Source: Thermoplasma acidophilum DSM 1728
GTDB lineage: Archaea; Thermoplasmatota; Thermoplasmata; Thermoplasmatales; Thermoplasmataceae
Length of the DNA: 64,000 bases
Direction of reading: 5' to 3'
Assembly (NCBI RefSeq): GCF_000195915.1
Contig: NC_002578.1
Coordinates: 1,483,644-1,547,643, forward strand
Positions 33,116 through 42,289 of this stretch are shown in pieces (within the stretch, counting starts at the first letter, position 1; every line of letters starts with the position of its first letter). The position numbers and the translations under genes are program-made. The notes beneath the pieces were generated by a model, which was given only the letters and a program-made list of their open reading frames with translations, was not told where the DNA came from and searched no databases.

Positions 33116-34377
33116 AATCTCATCGTACCTCCTGACGGGCTTCCCGGCTGCTTGAACCTCAGTATCAGGGAATACAGGCTAAGTGGAGCCCTGCCCCTCT
33201 GATCCGGCTCCTTCAGCCCAATGAAAAGAAATGCCGACAAGAATCTTCCAAGAAATACGACCATGTATGAATACATGAGCGCTATTCTGATGGGAAACAG
33301 TGCTTCCATGAATGCCAGAACGTAACCGCCGGAAAGAGCACCTACCAGGTATATGAGGCCATTGAAGCCGTTTATTATCGATATGTATTCTGCCCTGTGC
33401 CCTTCCGGAACGATGTCAAGAAGATACGAGTTCATGACAACGTTCTGAATGGATCCAAGGATGCCGCTGTAAACCTCCAGCACCATGAAATCCCTGAAAT
33501 CGGTGAAAAAAGCGTACATGAGGGGTATTGCACTGAGCAGAAGGCGGTTTCCGAAGATCAGTGGAGGCCTGCTGACATGATCCGTTATCCTGCCAAGGGC
33601 GTACTGAACCAGGACCGAGGTAGAAAGAGAGGCCACGGTGAGTATGGCAACCTGCGATAGATCGAAATGCATCACCAGGACGATCGTCATAGGGAACATC
33701 GGCCACGCCATGGACCAGAAGAAACCCTGAACGTTCATTGCCATGAAATACCTATAGAATAGCCTGTTCTCCCTTCTTGCACTCTTAAGAGTGCTTATGA
33801 GGCTTCCAGCGAATTTTCTGGCCGATCCGGATTCCCGCAGGAACGACATGAGTACTGCAGAAATTATATAGGATCCGGCTGCAGCCGAGAATGGTATGAA
33901 TATGTCCCTCGTGACCGTACCGTGGAAGAGGAATACCATGACGATCAGCGATATTATCGTTCCAGCTGAGCTCAGTATGTTCACTATGGATAGGAAACGG
34001 CCCCTGACAGAGCTATCCACCTGATCAGCTATCAGGGAAAACCAGTTCACGGTTATCAGCGATCCAAACAGCGATATTGCCGCGTAGACTATGATGAGGC
34101 CCACTGGAGTCCTAACTGTTGTCAGAAGATACCAGAGTACGCCGAGCACTATGCTTCCTGAGATCAGGAATGGCTTCCTTCTGCCGAACCTGTCGCTGAT
34201 GCGCCCCCACAACAGCTGGCCCCCATTTGAGATCGCGTTGGCGGTGGACTGGAGCCAGCCCATCTCCACTGCTGTGGCACCGAGAAATACACCGAATACC
34301 CCTATGAAACTGCTCGCTGCAGTTGCGCCTGCTGAAACAATGAATGACCTCAGGGCTATCAGCGTAGAATTCTTCAT
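33109..34377 (-). CDS. Major facilitator superfamily transporter
   Basis: A 422-residue protein with about 12 hydrophobic segments and the MFS loop motif GRISDRFGRRKPFL between segments 2 and 3 and a weaker GRITDHVSRPP after segment 8. Substrate unknown. The ATG at 34377 is slightly better than the one at 34380, since GGAGTGA immediately precedes. It is convergent with SQR/DUF1641 and lies upstream on the same strand of nothing else; the next gene (DMT transporter) is on the same strand 113 bases away and has its own promoter. Confidence 0.92.
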   Translation of the reverse strand: MKNSTLIALRSFIVSAGATAASSFIGVFGVFLGATAVEMGWLQSTANAISNGGQLLWGRISDRFGRRKPFLISGSIVLGVLWYLLTTVRTPVGLIIVYAAISLFGSLITVNWFSLIADQVDSSVRGRFLSIVNILSSAGTIISLIVMVFLFHGTVTRDIFIPFSAAAGSYIISAVLMSFLRESGSARKFAGSLISTLKSARRENRLFYRYFMAMNVQGFFWSMAWPMFPMTIVLVMHFDLSQVAILTVASLSTSVLVQYALGRITDHVSRPPLIFGNRLLLSAIPLMYAFFTDFRDFMVLEVYSGILGSIQNVVMNSYLLDIVPEGHRAEYISIINGFNGLIYLVGALSGGYVLAFMEALFPIRIALMYSYMVVFLGRFLSAFLFIGLKEPDQRGRAPLSLYSLILRFKQPGSPSGGTMRFR

Positions 34378-34492
34378 CATTCACTCCTGTGAAGCGAAAT
34401 CAGGCATCGCTCATATTTATTTGAACATTCCTGCGTACCGTTATATTTCGCAGGATTCAATATAGAAAATGATTCGAATATATATCAGTACA

Positions 34493-35392
34493 TCAGCCTC
34501 TCCTGTTCTTTGAGATGACTATCACAAGTATGGATATGACTATAAGAGCGCCTCCGAGATACTGCATTGCGCTCAGTTTTATTCCAAGGAGCAGGTATGA
34601 TGACATTGCTGCAGCAACTGGCTCAAACGTGCCAGATACGGCAGCCTCCACGGGGCTTATGTACCGCATGCTGTTTATGTAGAGGTAGAATGCCATGGAG
34701 GTCCCGAATACGATAACGAAAATTGTCAGGGCAAGCACGGGGATCACGTCTGCCTGGCCAAGCCCGTGGAAATACGGTACGCCCGAAAAGGAACCGAGCG
34801 GCAGTGATACGAGACCGCCCACCATCATGCCAGAGGCCACGGTCCTGAGACCTCCATACTCCTTCACGATCCTTGCCGATGTCACCGTGTAGAGCGCGGC
34901 CGTTGCCGCGGTTGCCAGCCCTAGGATCAGCGCGGTCAGGCTTATCCTTAGGGCAGTGCCTCCAAGGGGAAATCCAGTGGTGAGTTCATATATGCCCGCT
35001 ACGGAAAAGATCAAAGCGAGGATCAGCGAGGAAACCGTGAGGCTCCTGATGGTTATGTAATCGTAGACGGCCACCATGGGAAAGAACAGGAACTGGAGCA
35101 GTGTGGCCACCGGAGCGTTTGAAAATGATATGGTGGCGAGATACAGTATCTGCACGCCGAAGAGGCCGGGTATGGCAAATACGAGGAACATCGGAAGATC
35201 CTTTTTACCCACGAAGCCTCTGCCTGCGGCTAGGAGTATAAGGCCGGAAAATACCATCCTGATGGTCACAAGCGTTGAGAATGGCATGCCGTATCGGCTG
35301 AACAGGATGGATGATACCGTGCCTGATAAGCCCCAGAGGGCGGATCCCGTTATCGCGTACGCTACCATCTGATATCTCTTTGATCGGAACAA
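34493..35392 (-). CDS. EamA/DMT-superfamily permease
   Basis: A 299-residue protein with ten hydrophobic segments in two repeats of five (EamA domains, about 8-140 and 150-290). The second repeat shows SPVEAAVSGTFEPVAAA, a motif typical of the family (the conserved Pro and Glu-Pro). Likely an exporter of metabolites or amino acids; substrate unknown. A TnpB element ends 66 bases upstream of its start, so its promoter may lie partly in element-derived DNA. Confidence 0.9.
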   Translation of the reverse strand: MFRSKRYQMVAYAITGSALWGLSGTVSSILFSRYGMPFSTLVTIRMVFSGLILLAAGRGFVGKKDLPMFLVFAIPGLFGVQILYLATISFSNAPVATLLQFLFFPMVAVYDYITIRSLTVSSLILALIFSVAGIYELTTGFPLGGTALRISLTALILGLATAATAALYTVTSARIVKEYGGLRTVASGMMVGGLVSLPLGSFSGVPYFHGLGQADVIPVLALTIFVIVFGTSMAFYLYINSMRYISPVEAAVSGTFEPVAAAMSSYLLLGIKLSAMQYLGGALIVISILVIVISKNRRG

Positions 35393-35457
35393 GTGCAGCG
35401 CATGATATACCGGATAGAACGTTATATTTTTTTATGTACATCCGATGAAAGCCCACG

Positions 35458-36792
35458 GTGAGCTACTCCTCAGCTGAAGCTTCGGATCTTCCTGATTCAC
35501 CGACCGACATCTGCCTGTAGGGGTATATGCCGTCCAGGCCCGAAGTAGCGATCTCCACAGGCGTAAATTCGGGCGGCACCAGCCCTACTTTCACCAATCC
35601 TATCTTCCTTATGTCCAGAGATGCGTTGTAATCCCTATCGATTGTTAGACCACATGCATCACAGCTGTACACTCTATCTGAAAGCTTCAGGTCCTTCTTT
35701 ATATTTCCGCACCTTGAACATAACTTCGATGACGGGTCGAACCTGCCTATTTCGATTAAGTTCTTTCCGTATCTATCTGCTTTCCATTTTAATTTTTCCT
35801 TGAAGGAATAGAAAGAAACGTCCGTTATGCTCCTTGCAAGATGGTGATTTCTCTGCATCCCCCTCACGTTCAGGTCTTCGATGAATATGGTATCGTAACG
35901 CTTGGCTATCGCGGTGGATACCTTATCATGAAAATCATCACGCAAATTGCGTAATTTCCTGTACTTCTTCTGTATCCTTATCTTCTGCTTTTCATAGTTC
36001 TTTGATCCCTTCTTCTTTCTTGAAATCTGTTTCTGCAATTTCTTAATTCTCTTCTCCACCCTCTTTATGAATCTTGGGTTTTCAACGGCTATACCATCGG
36101 ACAAAATGGCAAATTTTTCTATGCCAAGATCTATGCCGACTGAATTTTCTGCTGTAACGGGCTTCTTTTCCGGCAAATTGCCTGTCCCTTAGTATATCCA
36201 ACAGAAGTAATCCCCTGCATCCTTTGTTATGATTACCTGATTTACATTCCTTATTTCCGATAGGTTCCTGTTCGATCCCCTGAAGTATATGCCTTCGCTG
36301 AACTTCGGGAAGCATATCCTGTTTCCTTGAATCGATACATGCTGCGGCACCGCGAAGTAGTCGTCCTTGCCTTTCTTCTTAAATTTCGGGTGTTCCGCAT
36401 TCTTATGGAAGAAATTCTTGAATGCATTATCAAGAAAACGCAAAGACATCAGCAATGACTGCGAATTTATTTCGTAGAGCCATGGGTATTCTTTCTTCAA
36501 ACTGGTGATCATGTTCGCAGTATCAATATAGTTCAGCGATTATTTTTTCGCATCATTATGCGTTATATAGTACCTATCACTCTCAGACAGAAAATGATTG
36601 TAGACAAACCTGCAGCTACTAAGGTGTTTTTCGATGAGTTCTCCTTGCTTCTTATCTGGGTATAGCTTTACTTTAGTAGCCGTAAGCATTACTTATAAAT
36701 ATGATACATACACCTATGAGACTTTCTATTTCATTGGGGGAAAGCCCGTGTATCTCATCCCTGAAGGTTCGGGGTTTTACTGCTTCCCCCCA
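35458..36792 (-). mobile_element. IS605/IS1341-type TnpB-only element (degenerate)
   Basis: The right end follows the TnpB stop codon: on the minus strand a GAAGCTTCAGCTGAGGAG-type sequence ending in TAGCTCAC at 35458, resembling the reRNA (omega RNA) scaffold end of IS605-group elements. The left side has a hairpin: GGGGGAAAGC (36736-36745) pairs with GCTTCCCCC (36782-36790), enclosing CATCCCTGAAGGTTCGGGG-like sequence. No TnpA gene is present. Exact borders, especially on the left, are uncertain because such elements leave no target duplication. Confidence 0.6.
35463..36689 (-). pseudogene. tnpB: TnpB (OrfB) RuvC-like nuclease with two in-frame stop codons
   Basis: From the ATG at 36689 a single frame of about 408 codons runs to 35463, broken only by TAA codons at 36540-36542 (codon 50) and 36189-36191 (codon 167). 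The RuvC residues look intact: Asp in VGIDLG, Glu in FIEDLNVRG, Asp in DRDYNASLD, and the zinc knuckle CSRCG...CDAC. The N-terminus (TATKVKLYPDKKQ, then CRFVYNHFL) is normal. Loss of function through point mutations is likely because no frameshift or deletion is needed. A shorter protein from a TTG at 36176 would keep the RuvC domain but lack the N-terminal wedge domains. Confidence 0.85.
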
Positions 36793-37777
36793 AACCCCTA
36801 ACCTCTCTATAAGCGTAATCGTCACCGCATTCAACCGCAGGGAATATCTAAGATATGCCCTTCTTTCTCTCAAGAATCAGGAGGCAGATTCATTTGAAGT
36901 AGTGGTATCCAAGAACTTTTCGGACAGAGTTACGGACAAATTCTGCTCGGAAAACGGTTTCATCAACGTCACAACGGATTCGTCCAGATCCGGGGAAAGA
37001 GTATACGATGCCTTAAGATCGTCGCATGGGGACTTCATCCTGTTCCTAGACGATGATGATATATTCCGAAGGACCAAGATATCAAGGGTATCGGACGTGA
37101 TATCCAAGCGGAACGTTGCCTTCTACAGAAACGCAATTTTTCCGGTGACGGTGGACGGCGTGATCGCAACGCATTACCAGCCCCAGATGCACGATCCTCT
37201 GTACCTCATACTTGAGAGAGTATCAGATGTGCGCCTGCTGCACAGGCATGCCTGCGACTTCAACAGCAGCTCGATGGGCATATCAAGATCCATGCTGGAT
37301 TCGCATGCATCCGATCTGAGGAAGATCAACCTTGCCGTAGACACATTCTATTTCGCCCTCGCGGCTTCATCCAGAATGCCACTTTTCTGTGACAGCATGA
37401 TAGAATCCATATACCGCATAATGCCCAGCAGCACCTCAAGGGATCTCAGGGATTTCTACCTGTTCAGCAGATTTGAGAGATCGTTCCTACGCAGGTATGT
37501 GCCTGATCTGGAGAGGATAGCGGAGATTGTGGAGGGCAGCCCGGCTAAGCCTGTGATCGGCAGGATGCTTTCCCTTTACAAGATACTGCAATACGTATTC
37601 GAAGAGGATCGCGTAAATTTGAAGCCATCACCGCTGGACAGGGTACGCTTTCTCCTGGAGAGGCCGTTTCCATACTCGCTGTTATATTCAAGGATCTTTA
37701 GGGATGCCGCCATGCGCAGTGAATTCAGGAGGGAGAACAGGATCGTTTACGGCAATGCCGATCGGAGGAGAAGGTAG
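36701..37777 (+). CDS. Family 2 glycosyltransferase with element-derived N-terminus
   Basis: A GT-A fold enzyme; the family start ISVIVTAFNRREYL lies near residue 37, and the metal/nucleotide DxD segment is FILFLDDDD. The C-terminal half (about residues 190-358) has no recognised family. The preceding 36 residues, including SLGESPCISSLKV, are encoded by sequence that looks like the left end hairpin of the TnpB element. The original start codon was probably lost on insertion. Usable starts in frame now are ATG 36701 or 36716 or TTG 36734. It may add sugars to glycolipids or glycoproteins; the acceptor is unknown. Confidence 0.8.
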   Translation: MIHTPMRLSISLGESPCISSLKVRGFTASPQTPNLSISVIVTAFNRREYLRYALLSLKNQEADSFEVVVSKNFSDRVTDKFCSENGFINVTTDSSRSGERVYDALRSSHGDFILFLDDDDIFRRTKISRVSDVISKRNVAFYRNAIFPVTVDGVIATHYQPQMHDPLYLILERVSDVRLLHRHACDFNSSSMGISRSMLDSHASDLRKINLAVDTFYFALAASSRMPLFCDSMIESIYRIMPSSTSRDLRDFYLFSRFERSFLRRYVPDLERIAEIVEGSPAKPVIGRMLSLYKILQYVFEEDRVNLKPSPLDRVRFLLERPFPYSLLYSRIFRDAAMRSEFRRENRIVYGNADRRRR

Positions 37778-37862
37778 CGATCCACACGATGTGTGATCCT
37801 ATTCTGCCGCGAGCTACCTAAGATTTATACGCTGAAATGATCTATCTTCTCCAGATGGTCTG

Positions 37863-38657
37863 TTGAGCGCCGGAAAGATCGATGTGCATGGCTTCGAGAA
37901 GGAAACTCTGTTCTTCAAGAACATTGCCAGCGGAAGCAAGGGAAACTGCACACTGATATGGGACAGCACGGATCTTATAGTCATAGACCTGGGCATAACC
38001 ATGAAGAAGTTCAGGGATTCAATAAAGAGCCTCGATCTTGCCGGGAGAAGCATATCGCTGTTCATAAGCCATGAGCATTCGGATCACATCGGAGGCGTGC
38101 CTACAACATCAAAATACGTGGATATGGACGTTTACATGCGCCCGGCACTCAGCGGATCGTTCAGGAGAAAGACGTACGAAATGGATGGGTCCCTTGTCGT
38201 TGGCAACTTCGAGATAAGGGCCTTCGAAATACCTCACGATGCAGCCGATCCCGTCGGTTTTTCCGTCCTGTGGCACAACCGCAAGATATCCGTGGTATCG
38301 GATCTGGGAAAGGTCACCGACCGTGTGATAGAGAGCATAAGGAATTCAGACATTCTCGCATTCGAATCCAACCATGATGTTGAGATGCTCAGGACCGGAA
38401 GCTACCCTGAAGCACTGAAGAGGAGAATACTGAGCGATCACGGGCATCTTTCCAATGAACAGTCTGCGGAAGCCATATCAAGGGTGGCCACGGATGATAT
38501 GCGGATAATACTGACTCACCTCAGCCAGGAGAACAACAGGCCAGAGATAGCGCTCAACGAGGTCAAAAGTTACCTTGAGAACAGAAACGTACGGTACAGG
38601 AGCATAGAGACGGCAGATCAGTACACGGGAAGCAGTTTGTACACCCTTGAAAGGTGA
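37863..38657 (+). CDS. MBL-fold metallo-hydrolase (YycJ/WalJ-like)
   Basis: A 264-residue metallo-beta-lactamase-fold protein. The opening NIASGSKGNCTLI matches the YycJ group; the metal motif is ISHEHSDHIGG, with further ligands in FEIPHDA (His), VVSDLGKV (Asp) and LTHLSQEN (His). Possible substrates include nucleic acids or phosphodiesters; not decidable. The start is taken as TTG 37863, because a TTTATAC box lies about 35 bp upstream and no ATG fits in frame. A GTG at 37884 is an alternative. Confidence 0.85.
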   Translation: MSAGKIDVHGFEKETLFFKNIASGSKGNCTLIWDSTDLIVIDLGITMKKFRDSIKSLDLAGRSISLFISHEHSDHIGGVPTTSKYVDMDVYMRPALSGSFRRKTYEMDGSLVVGNFEIRAFEIPHDAADPVGFSVLWHNRKISVVSDLGKVTDRVIESIRNSDILAFESNHDVEMLRTGSYPEALKRRILSDHGHLSNEQSAEAISRVATDDMRIILTHLSQENNRPEIALNEVKSYLENRNVRYRSIETADQYTGSSLYTLER

Positions 38658-38745
38658 TATTCCCATAGGGGCATTCCGGAAACAAGAACCTACTGCGAAG
38701 ATTATTTTAAAAATGAAAATACAGATATAAATGATCAGGATTTTT

Positions 38746-41052
38746 TCATTTATCGCACTTTCCCGTCGGGCAGGCGGGATCGAATGTTGAATCGATCTTC
38801 AGGTACTTGTCTGGCATCTTCGTGACCAGCTCGATTACCTCCTTCTCTTCCGGCTTCTTTGTCTCGGCCGTCCCTGCCGTCAACACCTGGACGGTCTTGC
38901 TCTTGTCCCTGTAGACTGTTATGCCCTTGCAGTGCAGATCCTTGGCCATCCTGTAAGCCCTGGCAATATCCTCGCGGGTTGCGTCGCTCCTCATGTTGAT
39001 GGTCTTCGATACACCCGAATCGCAGTACCTCTGGAACGTCGCCTGCATCAGCACATGCCACTGCGGATCTATCTCATGGGCCGTGACGAATATCTTCTTG
39101 ACCTCCTCGTTTATCTTCACGTTCTCCAGGTTTCCTGTCTCCGCAACCTGCCTCATGAGCTCCTCGGAGTATATTCCAAGCTCGCGCGTCTTTTCCTCAA
39201 ACAGCGGGTTGACCTCAAGAAGCTCCTGGCCGTTCAGAACGTGCCTGACAAATGCCAGTGCAAATATGGGCTCTATGGACGATGAGCAGCCAGCTATTAT
39301 CGATATGGTTCCCGTGGGTGCTATGGTGGTGGTCGTGGAGTTCCTCATCTTTATGCCCTCCTTCTCCCATTCCGATCCGTACCATGCCGGGAATACGCCG
39401 CGTTCCTCGGCCAGAGCCTGCGATGCCTTGTGGCTCTCATCGTTGATGAAGCTCATAACCTTCTCCCCAATCTCCAGGGCCTCCCAGCTGTTGTACGGTA
39501 TCTCGAGCTTTATGAGCATGTCAGCGAAGCCCATAACACCGAGTCCTATCTTCCTGGTCATCCTCGTGACCTTCTTTATCTGTTCTACCGGGAACTTGTT
39601 TGCATCTATGACATCGTCAAGGAAGCGTGTAGCAGTCCACACAGTCTCCCTGAGCCTGTCAAAATCGATCTTCTTTCCGTCCACCACGTACTTAGACAGG
39701 TTTATGGATCCAAGGTTGCAGGATTCATACGGAAGAAGAGGCTGTTCCCCGCACGGGTTCGTGGATTCTATGTCCCCGACGTTCTTCACAGGGTTCTTCC
39801 TGTTTATTTCGTCCAGGAATATCAGGCCTGGATCAGCGGTCTTCCAAGCCTGGTCTATTATGGCGTCCCATATCTCTCTTGCCTTTATCCTCTTCATTAT
39901 CTTCTTTGTCCTCGGATTCACGAGATCGACGTAATCGTCGTTGTCAAGCTTGTCGAAGAAATCGTCCGTGACACCGACCGAGATGTTGAAATTGCTCAGT
40001 ACCTTGTTTTCAGAGTCCTTGCTCAGTATGAACTCCATTATGTCAGGATGGTTGTAGTTGAGTATACCCATGTTGGCTCCGCGCCTCTTGCCACCCTGCT
40101 TTATCACGTCTGTGGTAACATCGAATATCTTCATGAACGATACCGGCCCTGATGCCACCCCCTTCGTCGATCCCACGATGTCGTCCTTTGGCCTGAGCCT
40201 CGAGAATGAGAAACCGGTCCCACCGCCGGACTTGTGTATAAGTGCGGTGTTCTTCAGGGTCTCGAATATATCCTCTATGCTGTCTCCAACCGGCAGCACA
40301 AAACAGGCAGAGAGCTGCCCCAGCTTTGTTCCGGCATTCATCAGCGTGGGTGAATTCGGAACAAAGTCCAGCGATGACATGACCTCCTCGAACCTGTTTA
40401 TGTAATGGCCGGCCGAGGTTCCCTTGGTCTGTATGAAGTCCATGAATTCCTCGAAGGTTCCCTCGATTATGCCGTCCTCCTTCATGTAGCCGAAGGCCCT
40501 CCTGAGGACCTCCTCCTGCGTCGGTGATACCTTTCCTATGATCTCCGCATTTTCAGGCACTTTGCCCGTCTTCTTGTACTTGATGTAATCGTACAGGGCC
40601 TCCACTATGCCTATGTGCGACGCAACGCGCCTGAACATCTGCCTTGGTGTTTCAATTATCTTTCCATCCTCATCCTTGAGCAGGTATCTGGCCTCGAGAA
40701 CCTTGACCGCGTTAAGTGTGAGCTTAAGATCATCCTTGACGCCCATGAGTTCCTTCTCTTCCCTTATGGCGCGCCTCTTTTCCCTGTACAGTATGTATGA
40801 CTTGGCCACGTCTGTGAATGTCTTTCCGTCTATCTTCGAGGTCATCAGCACGTCTTCAACCACATCCTGTATCTCCTCAACGGAAGGCCTCTCCTTGTCC
40901 TTCAGCCTTGCCACAACCTTGTCAGCAAGCTGCTCGGCATCCTTCATGGTTCCGTTCTTGACAGAGAGCATGGCCTTGTAGATCGCCATCGTGATCTTGT
41001 TCTTTTCAAACGGTACTACCGTTCCATCCCTTTTAACTACTTCCTTGATCAT
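38746..41052 (-). CDS. nrdJ: Adenosylcobalamin-dependent ribonucleotide reductase (class II)
   Basis: A 768-residue enzyme that reduces ribonucleotides to deoxyribonucleotides using a cobalamin-generated thiyl radical. There is an ATP-cone regulatory domain (about 1-90, KEVVKRDGTVVPFEKNKI), a SACFVLPVGDS first redox Cys, the NPCGEQPLLPYESCNLGSINL loop with the radical Cys, and a C-terminal pair CPTGKC for re-reduction. The enzyme has been purified from T. acidophilum. The start is the ATG at 41052; GGTGTGA lies just upstream, which is better than the GTG at 41058. The cofactor can be made by the adenosyltransferase at the left window edge. The 3' Lys-rich tail and promoter repeats are described separately. 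Confidence 0.95.
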   Translation of the reverse strand: MIKEVVKRDGTVVPFEKNKITMAIYKAMLSVKNGTMKDAEQLADKVVARLKDKERPSVEEIQDVVEDVLMTSKIDGKTFTDVAKSYILYREKRRAIREEKELMGVKDDLKLTLNAVKVLEARYLLKDEDGKIIETPRQMFRRVASHIGIVEALYDYIKYKKTGKVPENAEIIGKVSPTQEEVLRRAFGYMKEDGIIEGTFEEFMDFIQTKGTSAGHYINRFEEVMSSLDFVPNSPTLMNAGTKLGQLSACFVLPVGDSIEDIFETLKNTALIHKSGGGTGFSFSRLRPKDDIVGSTKGVASGPVSFMKIFDVTTDVIKQGGKRRGANMGILNYNHPDIMEFILSKDSENKVLSNFNISVGVTDDFFDKLDNDDYVDLVNPRTKKIMKRIKAREIWDAIIDQAWKTADPGLIFLDEINRKNPVKNVGDIESTNPCGEQPLLPYESCNLGSINLSKYVVDGKKIDFDRLRETVWTATRFLDDVIDANKFPVEQIKKVTRMTRKIGLGVMGFADMLIKLEIPYNSWEALEIGEKVMSFINDESHKASQALAEERGVFPAWYGSEWEKEGIKMRNSTTTTIAPTGTISIIAGCSSSIEPIFALAFVRHVLNGQELLEVNPLFEEKTRELGIYSEELMRQVAETGNLENVKINEEVKKIFVTAHEIDPQWHVLMQATFQRYCDSGVSKTINMRSDATREDIARAYRMAKDLHCKGITVYRDKSKTVQVLTAGTAETKKPEEKEVIELVTKMPDKYLKIDSTFDPACPTGKCDK

Positions 41053-41171
41053 CTTCACACCGTGGGTTTTGTTTTATCCTTTGTGTGTTGAATACTTTTT
41101 ATGTTACGTTTACGTTATTTTATCAGTTAATATGATGTGATAGGATGTAGTTTAATCTTTTGTAACAGGTT

Positions 41172-41191
41172 TGATCACATTTATGATCACA
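41172..41191. promoter_or_regulatory. Direct repeat TGATCACA in the nrdJ/ftcD intergenic region
   Basis: TGATCACA at 41172-41179 and at 41184-41191, 12 bp apart. The octamer contains a palindromic TGATCA core. It lies in the 192-bp region between divergent nrdJ and the folate operon, upstream of a TATA-like ACAGTATAG, so may be an operator for one or both. Confidence 0.45.
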
Positions 41192-41209
41192 TGTACAGTA
41201 TAGCGCATA

Positions 41210-41232
41210 GCATTGTTTATTCATAACAATGC
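41210..41232 (+). promoter_or_regulatory. Inverted repeat just before the formiminotransferase gene
   Basis: GCATTGTT (41210-41217) and AACAATGC (41225-41232), an 8-bp perfect inverted repeat with a 7-nt loop, 12 bases before the ATG at 41245. It could be an operator at the start point or a hairpin in a short leader that hinders ribosome entry. Confidence 0.45.
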
Positions 41233-41244
41233 CATGATCCTGGC

Positions 41245-42156
41245 ATGTCTCTTGTTGAATGCGTACCCAACTTCAGCGAGGGTAGGGACCGCGACAGGGT
41301 GAACAGGATAAGGGATGCGATAGCCTCGGTTGACACCGTGAAGATCCTGGACGTGGAGATGGATCCGAACCACAACAGATCCGTCATAACGTTCGTGTGC
41401 GACAGCTCAAAGGCCGTAGATGCTGCATTTGCCGGCATAAAGGCTGCGGCCGAGATCATAGACATGGATGCACACCGCGGAGAGCATCCAAGGTTTGGTG
41501 CTGCAGACGTCATACCCTTCGTGCCGCTGCAGGACACAAAGATGGAAACATGCGTCAGGCTAGCCAGGGATCTTGGAAAGAGAGTTGGAGAGGAACTGGG
41601 CATACCGGTGTATCTGTACGCTGAGGCCGCACAGAGGCCTGACAGGTCCGATCTTGCCGCCATAAGGAACAAGAACTTCCAGTATGAGCAGCTCAAGGAG
41701 GCCATAAAAGAGGAAAAATGGAAGCCGGATTTCGGGCCTTCAGTGGTTGGCAAGGCCGGAGCTTCCATAATAGGGGCCAGGGATTTCCTCATAGCGTACA
41801 ACGTGAATCTTAACACATCGAACATGGAGATAGGGAAGAAGATCGCAAGCGCTATCCGCGCAAAGGACGGAGGCCTGACATTTGTCAAATCCCTCGCTTT
41901 CTTCCTAAAGGACAAGAACATGGTGCAGATATCCATGAACCTGACAAACTACAGGAAGACACCGATATACAGGGCCTATGAACTCGTCAGGCTGGAAGCT
42001 GCAAGGTATGGCGTTTTACCGGTTGAGAGCGAGATAGTTGGCCTTGTTCCAGAACAGGCACTCATAGATGTTGCAAAGTACTATCTTCAGCTCAATGGAT
42101 TCGATGAGGGCAACATACTGGAACGCAAGATGGAGAAGGCAGCAAATATGGAATAA
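41245..42156 (+). CDS. ftcD: Glutamate formimidoyltransferase
   Basis: A 303-residue protein corresponding to the two formiminotransferase subdomains of FTCD. It opens with CVPNFSEGRD and carries the catalytic HRGEHPRFGAADVIPFVP segment (His near residue 75-82). It moves the formimino group from formiminoglutamate to tetrahydrofolate. It heads a cluster with the cyclodeaminase and the formate-THF ligase, forming a folate one-carbon operon; in Thermoplasma this fits histidine breakdown feeding one-carbon units. Confidence 0.93.
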   Translation: MSLVECVPNFSEGRDRDRVNRIRDAIASVDTVKILDVEMDPNHNRSVITFVCDSSKAVDAAFAGIKAAAEIIDMDAHRGEHPRFGAADVIPFVPLQDTKMETCVRLARDLGKRVGEELGIPVYLYAEAAQRPDRSDLAAIRNKNFQYEQLKEAIKEEKWKPDFGPSVVGKAGASIIGARDFLIAYNVNLNTSNMEIGKKIASAIRAKDGGLTFVKSLAFFLKDKNMVQISMNLTNYRKTPIYRAYELVRLEAARYGVLPVESEIVGLVPEQALIDVAKYYLQLNGFDEGNILERKMEKAANME

Positions 42157-42289
42157 AACCGAACATTTTCGCAATAATCTGGCATGTCAAATTGCTTCAT
42201 CAGGGCGGGGCATATATTTGACATGTTCAATCATATCTTTATATTTATGAATGCATAAATTTAAGAATTTTGTACCGTTTAACGTACAT

